DNA of 6,655 nt, taken from the NCBI GenBank assembly GCA_027485005.1, contig JAIXRX010000040.1:1-6655 (forward strand), read 5' to 3'. The first letter of the stretch is position 1. The number at the start of each line of letters is the position of its first letter. A program made the position numbers and the translations under genes. Shown in pieces: positions 1 through 5,033 of the stretch. The notes below the pieces were generated by a model that was not told where the DNA came from, ran no database searches, and saw only the letters and a program-made list of their open reading frames with translations. Source of the stretch: Alphaproteobacteria bacterium. Its GTDB lineage: Bacteria > Pseudomonadota > Alphaproteobacteria > Rickettsiales > JAIXRX01.

Positions 1-225
1 CTTGCTAATTGGTTTTATGGTGCTTGTGCGCTGCTGCTTGGTGCCAAGTTCTTGCAGCATGCGGTGATTGTATGGCAAGCTCCCGAAGACAAAGCGTCCA
101 AGCGGATGTTTGGGTTTTCGATTCTGTATTTATTCGCGCTGTTTGGCGCGCTTGGTTTAGATTTCTGGCTGTCCCAGCGTTGGGCAGCCTTCAAAGCCTT
201 ACAAGGAGTCATCCCATGCCTATAA
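1..225 (+). CDS. ctaB: Protoheme IX farnesyltransferase (heme O synthase), C-terminal end only
   Basis: This is the last 74 codons of a gene that begins before the window. The enzyme is an integral membrane prenyltransferase that adds a farnesyl group to heme b to make heme O, the precursor of heme a for aa3 oxidases. Visible here are a hydrophobic helix (about residues 4-15 of the fragment, LANWFYGACALLLGAKFL) and the characteristic stretch KRMFGFSILYLFALFG, which matches the family's last transmembrane helix, where a K-x-x-F-xFSILYLF pattern is usual. The catalytic Asp-rich motifs would lie upstream and cannot be seen. The reading frame stays open to the TAA at 223-225, and the next gene starts inside its last codons, so the two are translationally linked. 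The assignment rests on this motif plus its position ahead of the CoxF-like gene, ctaG and ctaE. Confidence 0.87.
   Translation, partial: LANWFYGACALLLGAKFLQHAVIVWQAPEDKASKRMFGFSILYLFALFGALGLDFWLSQRWAAFKALQGVIPCL
203..208 (+). promoter_or_regulatory. Shine-Dalgarno site for the CoxF-like gene
   Basis: AAGGAG lies 7 bases before the ATG at 216 and inside the last codons of ctaB. It decides the start of the small downstream gene, whose open frame would otherwise extend upstream through ctaB in the wrong frame. Confidence 0.8.
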
Positions 226-335
226 ATGACATGCATCAAAAACAGAAAAAGAAAAATTACATTTTCCTCGCGATTCTGCTGGGGGTGGTGGCGTTGTTTT
301 ATTATCTGACGAAGGTTAAACTTGGCCAACAATAA
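216..335 (+). CDS. Small CoxF-like cytochrome c oxidase assembly-cluster protein
   Basis: A 39-residue protein starting MPINDMHQKQKKK. It has a short basic N-terminal segment (residues 8-13 are QKQKKK), one transmembrane helix (about residues 15-31) and a short tail, YYLTKVKLGQQ. A Lys/Arg-rich start, one helix and an ending close to LFYxVTxVKLG is the pattern of the small CoxF-type proteins found between ctaB and ctaG in alphaproteobacteria. Its biochemical role is not established; it is assumed to assist oxidase assembly because of where it sits. The positive-inside rule predicts a cytoplasmic N-terminus. It overlaps the end of ctaB by 10 bases and the start of ctaG by 14 bases. At 39 residues it is on the short side for the group. 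The in-frame ATG six codons in has no better ribosome binding site, so the first ATG is preferred. Confidence 0.78.
   Translation: MPINDMHQKQKKKNYIFLAILLGVVALFYYLTKVKLGQQ
312..315 (+). promoter_or_regulatory. Weak Shine-Dalgarno supporting the TTG start of ctaG
   Basis: AAGG lies 6 bases before the TTG at 322, within the last codons of the CoxF-like gene. It is short but correctly spaced, and it is the main sequence support for reading ctaG from a TTG codon. Confidence 0.45.
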
Positions 336-852
336 CTCCATTCGCACCACCACTATTAGCTTGCTTGCGGTTGTTGCAGGTATGGTGATGCTTGCCTATG
401 CCAGCCCGTCTTTGTACCGCATGTTCTGCCAGCTCACAGGTTTTGGTGGCACCACCATGCGCGCAAGCCAAGCGCCAGATAAAATCTTGGAACAAAGCGT
501 GACGGTGACATTCAATGCGGACATTCAGCAAAAATTACCGATGACGTTTGAACCCGAAGAAAAAAGCATCACCTTGCATATTGGGCAAGAGCGGCTCACG
601 CATTATCGTGTCAAAAATCTTTCTGACAAACCATTGAAAGTAGTGGCAACGTATAATGTGACGCCTGACGCGATGGGGCGGTTTTTGAATAAAACGCAAT
701 GTTTTTGCTTTGAATCGCTCACGCTTAATCCAAAACAAGAAGCCAGCCTGCCGATTTCCTTCTTTGTTGACCCCGCTGCAACAGAAGACAAAGATGCGAG
801 CAAAATCACAACCTTGACCTTGTCATATACATTTTTCCCCGCTAAGGAATAA
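322..852 (+). CDS. ctaG: Cytochrome c oxidase assembly protein CtaG/Cox11
   Basis: Cox11 is a membrane-anchored, periplasm-facing copper chaperone that delivers copper to the CuB centre of oxidase subunit I. The 176-residue product has an N-terminal anchor helix (about residues 10-30), followed by SLYRMFCQLTGFGGTT, which holds the conserved Cys36, and then an immunoglobulin-like beta domain. The copper-binding CFCF motif is intact (Cys127 and Cys129). It is followed by the family signature ending SFFVDP (about 146-151) and by LTLSYTFFP near the C-terminus. Length is normal or slightly short for the family. No ATG lies close enough upstream of the anchor helix; the TTG at 322 gives a full anchor, has AAGG at good spacing, and overlaps the preceding gene by 14 bases. 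Some usual positions differ: MTFEP where WxFxP is common, GRFLNK where YFxK is common, and ESLTL where xEQTL is common. The family call is secure; the start is less so. Confidence 0.95.
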   Translation: MANNNSIRTTTISLLAVVAGMVMLAYASPSLYRMFCQLTGFGGTTMRASQAPDKILEQSVTVTFNADIQQKLPMTFEPEEKSITLHIGQERLTHYRVKNLSDKPLKVVATYNVTPDAMGRFLNKTQCFCFESLTLNPKQEASLPISFFVDPAATEDKDASKITTLTLSYTFFPAKE

Positions 853-882
853 TGCAAATCAATCCTATCATCTCGCTATTTT

Positions 883-889
883 GAGGGAG
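883..889 (+). promoter_or_regulatory. Shine-Dalgarno site of ctaE
   Basis: GAGGGAG lies 7 bases before the ATG at 897. The 44-base gap between ctaG and ctaE holds only this site; I see no promoter or hairpin in it, so ctaE is probably read from the operon transcript. Confidence 0.75.
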
Positions 890-896
890 TTTTCTC

Positions 897-1724
897 ATGG
901 CGCATCAAGACCATCCATTCCATCTCGTTAATCCATCTCCTTGGCCTATCCTGACCTCGTTCAGCTTCCTTGCCGCTGCGCTTGGTGGCGCGATGAGCAT
1001 GCACAAAATGCCAGCAGGTTTACCCATTCTTTTGCTTGGTTTTGCTGGCTTGATGGCCTGCGCATTTTTCTGGTGGCGTGACGTGGTGCGTGAAGGCATG
1101 CATGATCATGCACATACTGGCGCGGTGCAGCTGGGGTTGCGAGTTGGTATGGGCTTATTTATTGTGTCGGAAGTGATGTTCTTTGTGGCGTTCTTCTGGG
1201 CATTTTTCAATGCCAGCTGGTTCCCTAAATTGCCCCTGGAAGATGTTTGGGCAATTGCTGAAGGCGTATGGCCGCCTAAAGGTATCGTCACCTTTGATGC
1301 CTTTGATTTGCCATTCATCAATACGCTCATCCTTTTGCTGTCTGGCACCACAGTGACATGGGCGCATGCGGCGTTGTTGCGTCAAAACAAAAAAGAACTC
1401 ATTACTGCTTTGTGGTTGACGGTTGGCTTGGGCGCGTTTTTCACCTGCCTGCAAGCGGTCGAATACAGCCATGCCCAGTTTGGTTTCAAAGACGGCGTGT
1501 ATGCGTCCACTTTCTACATGGCTACGGGTTTCCACGGGGTGCACGTGCTGATTGGAACGATTTTCCTAGCAGTATGTCTTGTGCGCGCTTACCGCGATCA
1601 ATTCTCGGAGAAACACCATTTAGGTTTTGAATTTGCCGCATGGTATTGGCATTTTGTGGATGTGGTGTGGTTGTTCCTCTTCATCTTCGTTTACTGGGTT
1701 GGTGGTGGCAGCGCCACCCACTAG
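897..1724 (+). CDS. ctaE: Cytochrome c oxidase subunit III (COX3)
   Basis: Structural subunit III of the aa3-type heme-copper oxidase in the inner membrane. It carries no metal centre but stabilises the catalytic core and supports proton uptake. The 275-residue length is typical, and seven transmembrane helices can be placed. Family signatures in order: HPFHLVNPSPWP (6-17), WWRDVVREG (59-67), GLRVGMGLFIVSEVMFF (80-96) with the conserved Glu92, WPPKGI (125-130), NTLILLLSGTTVTWAH (142-157), FTCLQAVEY (182-190), DGVYASTFYMATGFHGVHV (199-217), and HLGFEFAAWYWHFVDVVWLF (241-260). The start is supported by a strong ribosome binding site. Small departures from widely conserved positions: FNASW where FHSSL is usual, WAHAAL where WAHHAL is usual, and VYWVG where YWWG is usual. 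Its neighbours ctaG and SURF1 confirm an aa3 oxidase cluster. Confidence 0.97.
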   Translation: MAHQDHPFHLVNPSPWPILTSFSFLAAALGGAMSMHKMPAGLPILLLGFAGLMACAFFWWRDVVREGMHDHAHTGAVQLGLRVGMGLFIVSEVMFFVAFFWAFFNASWFPKLPLEDVWAIAEGVWPPKGIVTFDAFDLPFINTLILLLSGTTVTWAHAALLRQNKKELITALWLTVGLGAFFTCLQAVEYSHAQFGFKDGVYASTFYMATGFHGVHVLIGTIFLAVCLVRAYRDQFSEKHHLGFEFAAWYWHFVDVVWLFLFIFVYWVGGGSATH

Positions 1725-1734
1725 GTGCGTGCGT

Positions 1735-2082
1735 GTGAATCATCCGATTCGTTCATTAGTTTTACGGCTGCGTTGCCCTTCCTGCGGGAAGGGCGCGCTG
1801 TTTTCTGGCTTCATGAAACTGCACCCTGCCTGCAAAGATTGTGGTCATGATCTGAGCATGTACGAACATGCTGACGGCCCTGCTTATATTGTGATTGTGC
1901 TGGTAAGCACGTTAGTGGTCACGGTTTCGGCCTTGGTAGAGGTGAAGCTGGGATGGCCATTCTGGCTGCATGCATTGGTGTGGCTACCCATGGTGCCGCT
2001 TTTGTCCATCTGGTGGTTGCATCATGCCCGTGCATGGCTTATTGCGCTGGAATATAAAAGCAAACAAAAGGACTCTCGATGA
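1735..2082 (+). CDS. DUF983 family zinc-ribbon membrane protein
   Basis: A 115-residue protein of the DUF983 family, which is common in alphaproteobacteria next to COX3 and SURF1. Its biochemical function is not established. Two CxxC pairs, Cys14/Cys17 (CPSCGKG) and Cys33/Cys36 (CKDCGHDL), form a likely zinc ribbon. The conserved stretch EHADGPAYIVIVLV (44-57) leads into the first of two transmembrane helices (about 50-70 and 79-97), and the C-terminus IALEYKSK matches the family's usual LQYRHK-like end. The start is uncertain. GTG at 1735 is preferred because AGGTG lies 7 bases upstream, overlapping the ctaE stop; GTG at 1729 would add two residues. No ATG precedes the first CxxC. It sits 10 bases after ctaE and overlaps SURF1 by 4 bases, so it belongs to the same operon. 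A role in metal or thiol handling during oxidase assembly is inference from context only. Confidence 0.85.
   Translation: MNHPIRSLVLRLRCPSCGKGALFSGFMKLHPACKDCGHDLSMYEHADGPAYIVIVLVSTLVVTVSALVEVKLGWPFWLHALVWLPMVPLLSIWWLHHARAWLIALEYKSKQKDSR
2066..2072 (+). promoter_or_regulatory. Shine-Dalgarno site of the SURF1 gene
   Basis: AAAAGGA lies 6 bases before the ATG at 2079, within the final codons of the DUF983 gene. It supports the ATGA-overlap start of SURF1 and translational coupling of the two genes. Confidence 0.7.
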
Positions 2083-2804
2083 CCGCGCCCTTCACATGGA
2101 AGAAACATATTCCTATTGTTATGACAGTGGTCGCATCGCTGACCATGTTTGGTTTGTGCGGCTGGCAGGTGCAGCGCCTGCAATGGAAAGGCGAACTGAT
2201 TGAAAAATTTGAAAGCGCCAAATCACTAAAAGCCAAAGAAACCTTGCCGACATTAAAAGACGGCGAAAGCTGGGGCGATATTGAGTTTCAGCGCTTCAAA
2301 GTGCGTGGTACGATTGTGCAGCCAGTACAAGAATTTCATGTGGGGCCGCGCTATTATATCAACAAACTTGGCTACCATATTCACACTACCGCGACGCTAA
2401 ATGATGGCCGTCATGTGTTGGTGAATCTTGGCTGGGTGCCAGCGGACAAAAAAGATGCGGATAAACGCAACCTGCTGCCAGAAAAAGAGCAGGCATGGGA
2501 AGTGATGGTACGCGTGCCGCCCCGCCCACGCATTTGGACGCCGAATAACCGACCTGACAAAAATTTCTGGTTTTATCCGGATGTAGATGCTGTGGCTTCG
2601 CATGTGAATTTGCCGCTAGAACCTGTGGTGCTGGAAGTGGTGGCACCACCGAAAGAAGGCATCTGGCCGATTCCGTCCGACGGGCAAGCCGCCTTTAAAA
2701 ATGACCATCTGGGCTATGCTATCACCTGGGGTTTAATTGGTGTGGCTGTGGTATGGATTTATGTGGCCTACCGCCGTAAAGAAAAAGCAGATTTGCCACT
2801 TTAA
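2079..2804 (+). CDS. surf1: SURF1 family cytochrome c oxidase assembly protein
   Basis: SURF1 (Shy1 in yeast) is an inner-membrane assembly factor that helps place heme a in oxidase subunit I. The 241-residue product shows the standard plan: a short N-terminal tail, a first transmembrane helix (about 11-28) running into CGWQVQRLQWK (27-37), a large periplasmic domain, and a second helix (about 213-231). Periplasmic landmarks are the VRGTI strand (75-79), GYHIHTTATLNDGRHVLVNL (98-117) with GWVP (118-121), and NRPDKNFWFYPD (157-168), which corresponds to the usual NDPxxNxWFxxD. NDHLGYAITW (208-217) is the typical entry to the second helix, including the conserved His210. Length is normal. It is the last gene of the oxidase cluster in the window and ends exactly where the opposite-strand kinase ends. 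Confidence 0.96.
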   Translation: MTAPFTWKKHIPIVMTVVASLTMFGLCGWQVQRLQWKGELIEKFESAKSLKAKETLPTLKDGESWGDIEFQRFKVRGTIVQPVQEFHVGPRYYINKLGYHIHTTATLNDGRHVLVNLGWVPADKKDADKRNLLPEKEQAWEVMVRVPPRPRIWTPNNRPDKNFWFYPDVDAVASHVNLPLEPVVLEVVAPPKEGIWPIPSDGQAAFKNDHLGYAITWGLIGVAVVWIYVAYRRKEKADLPL

Positions 2805-4616
2805 TTAGCCACGGCTGGACGAGCTTTTTTTGTCCGATTGTGTGAGCAACTCTTCGGGTAATTTCGGAGGATTCAGCGGTGCATCGCGCATTGTGTCATG
2901 CGGCAAGACGCGGGTAGCGGGCAGGCTGATACGTACCGTCGTGCCTTCGCCTAAGCGGCTACCGATAGATAGTTTGCCGCCATGTAATTCCGCAAACATT
3001 TTGCACAATGGCAGACCAAGGCCTGTACCCTCATGGCTTTTATTGCGGTCCACTTGCCCAAACACTGACAAGGCGCGTGGCAGATCTTCTTCCGACATCC
3101 CAATGCCATTGTCCGACACGGTGATATGCACATGACCTTGTGCATCACGCATGAGCGATACCTTGACCATACCGCCTTCTGCAGTAAATTTCAGCGCGTT
3201 AGAAAGCAGGTTCAGCACCACTTGGCGCAATTTGCGTTTATCGGCGCGCACCATTGGAATGGCACTATCAATGTCGCTGAGAAGTTTGGTATGTTTGCTG
3301 GTAAACTTCTCGCGCATCATGCGTTGCGCTTCGTCAATCATCTCTTGTATGTAGAAGTTTTCTTCGGCTAACTCCAGTTTGCCTGCTTCGCCTTTCGAGA
3401 ATTCTAGGATATCACTAATCAACTGCAACAAATGCCCGCCGCATAAATTAATATCATGCACGCGTTCTTTTTGTTTGGGGTTGAGGGGGCCAAAATATCC
3501 CGCATTCATCATCTCCGAAAAACCGATAATGGCATTCAATGGGGTGCGCAACTCATGGCTCATATTCGCCAAAAATTCAGACTTAGCTTGACTGGCTAAT
3601 ACCGCGGCACCTTCCGAGGCTTGTACCCGCGCAATCTGGCGGGAAAGCAGCACTAAAAACAAAGAAAAAATCGAACCAATGGCTGCAAAAATCGCTAGGA
3701 AGCCAAGGTCTTTTAATGTGCCAGATCGCCATCCACTCAAGAAGTCGCTTTCATCCAACACCACGCTCACCGTTAGCGGGAAATTTTTCATTTTCTGTGC
3801 CGCATAAAGTTTCATCTCGTCATGCAGCACGGTTTGTGCTTGCACGCTTACAATGCCCGTTTCTTTATTGGGAGTGGCTTTGCTGAGTGCGGCTAATATT
3901 TCCTTGTGCAATAACTGCGACGCCTGTGCCTGCGAGCTAGCCAGCGCACTACCAGAATTCAGCGTCAGGCTCATATAGCGACCATCATGTCCATTCACTG
4001 ATTGGAAGAAATTGCTGAAATAGCGCGGGTCTATCGCTGCTACAATGAGGCCACCAAACTCACCATTTAGCTGATTGAGGCGGCGTGCCACCAATATCAA
4101 TTCTGGCGTGTTAATCGAGGTGCGGATTAATTTTGCAATTGCCACCTGATTGTCGGCAGCGTCTTTTAATTCCAGAAAAACAGGTTGGGTGGCAAAGCTT
4201 GCTTTGTCGTAATTTACCCAGCCTTCAAAGCCAGTTTTATGCACGCCAATCAGGTTTTCACCGTTCGCGCCTACCACTAGCATGGCAGCAATTTGTGGGG
4301 TTTCGTCTGCCCAGCTTTTTAGGTTAGTGGCCATGTATTGCGCGAGATTATTGCCGAATAATTCGTTGAAATATTGGCGCTCTACGGCGCGGCGTAAGGT
4401 TTGATCGACTGCCAGAAAAGTCAGCTCGACATGGTCGGTTTGGATATGGGTAAGGTTGGCGGCGTTTTCCATGCCGCTTTCAATCGCGCGATTATAACCA
4501 CGCGCAGCCTGCGCAATCACCTGGACGCAGACAATCAGCAGCACTAAAGCCGTCACAAAAATGGTCATGCGCGCAAGTGGCGGCAGTTTTTCAAAGCGTT
4601 CTGACATATCATCCAT
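2805..4616 (-). CDS. Membrane sensor histidine kinase with dCache-like periplasmic domain
   Basis: A 603-residue sensor kinase. Helix 1 (about 16-36) and helix 2 (about 304-325) flank a periplasmic domain of roughly 265 residues. Stretches such as GGLIVAAIDPRYFSNFF (188-204) and KNFPLTVSVVLDESDF (277-292) match dCache-type ligand-sensing domains; the ligand is unknown. The cytoplasmic part has an H-box SEFLANMSHELRTPLNAIIG (346-365) with phospho-acceptor His354, an N-box NLLSNALKFT (469-478, Asn473), a G1 box SDNGIGM (501-507, Asp502) and a G2 box EGTGLGLPL (529-537). All key residues are present, so it should be active. The region FGPLNPKQKERVHDI and the DILEFSKGEAG segment resemble the PleC/DivJ-type kinases of alphaproteobacteria. 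There is no receiver domain, and no response regulator gene is adjacent. M1 lacks a clear ribosome binding site; M4 (ATG at 4605-4607) has GGA four bases upstream and is a possible alternative. Confidence 0.94.
   Translation of the reverse strand: MDDMSERFEKLPPLARMTIFVTALVLLIVCVQVIAQAARGYNRAIESGMENAANLTHIQTDHVELTFLAVDQTLRRAVERQYFNELFGNNLAQYMATNLKSWADETPQIAAMLVVGANGENLIGVHKTGFEGWVNYDKASFATQPVFLELKDAADNQVAIAKLIRTSINTPELILVARRLNQLNGEFGGLIVAAIDPRYFSNFFQSVNGHDGRYMSLTLNSGSALASSQAQASQLLHKEILAALSKATPNKETGIVSVQAQTVLHDEMKLYAAQKMKNFPLTVSVVLDESDFLSGWRSGTLKDLGFLAIFAAIGSIFSLFLVLLSRQIARVQASEGAAVLASQAKSEFLANMSHELRTPLNAIIGFSEMMNAGYFGPLNPKQKERVHDINLCGGHLLQLISDILEFSKGEAGKLELAEENFYIQEMIDEAQRMMREKFTSKHTKLLSDIDSAIPMVRADKRKLRQVVLNLLSNALKFTAEGGMVKVSLMRDAQGHVHITVSDNGIGMSEEDLPRALSVFGQVDRNKSHEGTGLGLPLCKMFAELHGGKLSIGSRLGEGTTVRISLPATRVLPHDTMRDAPLNPPKLPEELLTQSDKKSSSSRG
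2813..2830 (+). terminator. Possible weak intrinsic terminator of the oxidase operon
   Basis: GGCT-GGACG-AGCT followed by a run of T residues lies 8 bases after the SURF1 stop. The stem is only four pairs, one of them a G-U wobble, so the case is weak. The sequence also encodes the end of the kinase on the other strand (its KKSSSS tail), so the T run may simply reflect lysine and serine codons there. Confidence 0.25.
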
Positions 4617-4660
4617 ATTATTCGAAGCGTTTAAGGGCTGCCTCTTTTATGTGTTATATA

Positions 4661-4675
4661 TTAAATTTCCGTTAA
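4661..4675 (-). promoter_or_regulatory. Candidate CtrA binding site (TTAA-N7-TTAA)
   Basis: On the kinase strand this reads TTAA-CGGAAAT-TTAA, a perfect match to the TTAA-N7-TTAA core pattern bound by the alphaproteobacterial cell-cycle regulator CtrA. It lies 45 bases upstream of the kinase start. The half-sites are exact, with a C following the first half-site, as in the common TTAAC form. A weak TTGTTT/TAATAT promoter pair flanks it with 17-base spacing, which would place the box between -35 and -10. The region is AT-rich, so a chance match is quite possible. Confidence 0.4.
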
Positions 4676-4805
4676 TTTCTAAACAAAAATTAAGAATATT
4701 TGATGACAATCCTAAACATCCATTATCATTTGAAGGGGTAAAAGGGGTTTGAACCTTTATGATATGCCTGTATTGTTGATAGGATGAATATATAAAAAAC
4801 AATGA

Positions 4806-4821
4806 GATGAATGGTTTCATC
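4806..4821. repeat. Short inverted repeat GATGAA-TGGT-TTCATC
   Basis: Perfect 6-base arms around a 4-base centre in the divergent region. It has no adjacent T run, so it does not look like an intrinsic terminator. It could be a protein binding site, but it is short enough to be chance. Confidence 0.3.
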
Positions 4822-4901
4822 GGGGTGTGTGGGCTATTCTTTTATTCCCAAGAAAAATCCTAAAACCAAGGCGCAGCCTGAAACTGTCACATAAACTTAA
4901 C

Positions 4902-4930
4902 TTGAGTTGCCTTATAAGGTGCATTATTTT
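4902..4930 (+). promoter_or_regulatory. Candidate promoter 1 for the 496-residue protein gene
   Basis: TTGAGT and TATTTT are separated by 17 bases, each matching four of six sigma70 consensus positions. Its use would give a leader of nearly 100 bases. The spacer contains the palindrome CCTTATAAGG (4910-4919), so a repressor could block it. Confidence 0.35.
4910..4919. repeat. Perfect 10-base palindrome CCTTATAAGG
   Basis: A perfectly self-complementary decamer located between the -35 and -10 elements of candidate promoter 1. The position would suit an operator, but no regulator is identifiable in the window. Confidence 0.35.
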
Positions 4931-4956
4931 GTAAATATAAAGGAAAAAGTAACCAT

Positions 4957-4985
4957 TTCACGGTATGCTAAAACCTAAGGATAAT
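4957..4985 (+). promoter_or_regulatory. Candidate promoter 2 for the 496-residue protein gene
   Basis: TTCACG and GATAAT are separated by 17 bases and match four and five of six consensus positions respectively. This is slightly better than candidate 1 and would give a leader of about 40 bases before the ATG at 5034. Confidence 0.4.
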
Positions 4986-5023
4986 ACCTAAAAAGCGGCA
5001 TTCCCGCACATAAGAAAAATAAT

Positions 5024-5027
5024 GGAG
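5024..5027 (+). promoter_or_regulatory. Shine-Dalgarno site that selects the ATG at 5034
   Basis: GGAG lies 6 bases before the ATG at 5034. The in-frame ATG at 5022 overlaps this site and has only an A-rich stretch ahead of it, so the later ATG is preferred. Confidence 0.65.
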
Positions 5028-5033
5028 TTGAAG

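Larger units (their letters stand above)
4617..5033. other. AT-rich divergent intergenic region
   Basis: This 417-base stretch separates the leftward kinase gene from the rightward 496-residue protein gene. I see no convincing protein-coding gene, tRNA or RNA gene in it. It contains a TTAA-N7-TTAA motif at 4661-4675, a small inverted repeat AAAGG/CCTTT at 4741-4758 with an 8-base loop, an inverted repeat GATGAA/TTCATC at 4806-4821 with a 4-base loop, a CCTTATAAGG palindrome at 4910-4919, and two candidate rightward promoters. It is visibly richer in A and T than the flanking oxidase genes. Confidence 0.7.

Noticed and set aside
1155..1544. A 129-codon - strand open frame opposite ctaE
   Set aside because: It lies fully within a well-conserved COX3 gene, and its residues show no family pattern.
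4561..4752. A 63-codon + strand open frame crossing the kinase start
   Set aside because: It runs antisense to the kinase N-terminus and into AT-rich intergenic DNA, with no ribosome binding site and no recognisable protein character.
4741..4758. AAAGG/CCTTT inverted repeat as a terminator
   Set aside because: Only five weak pairs with an 8-base loop, no T run on either side, and no gene ending nearby.
4805..4861. An 18-codon open frame (ATG at 4810) in the divergent intergenic region
   Set aside because: There is no ribosome binding site, the frame is very short, and nothing in the peptide supports a real product.
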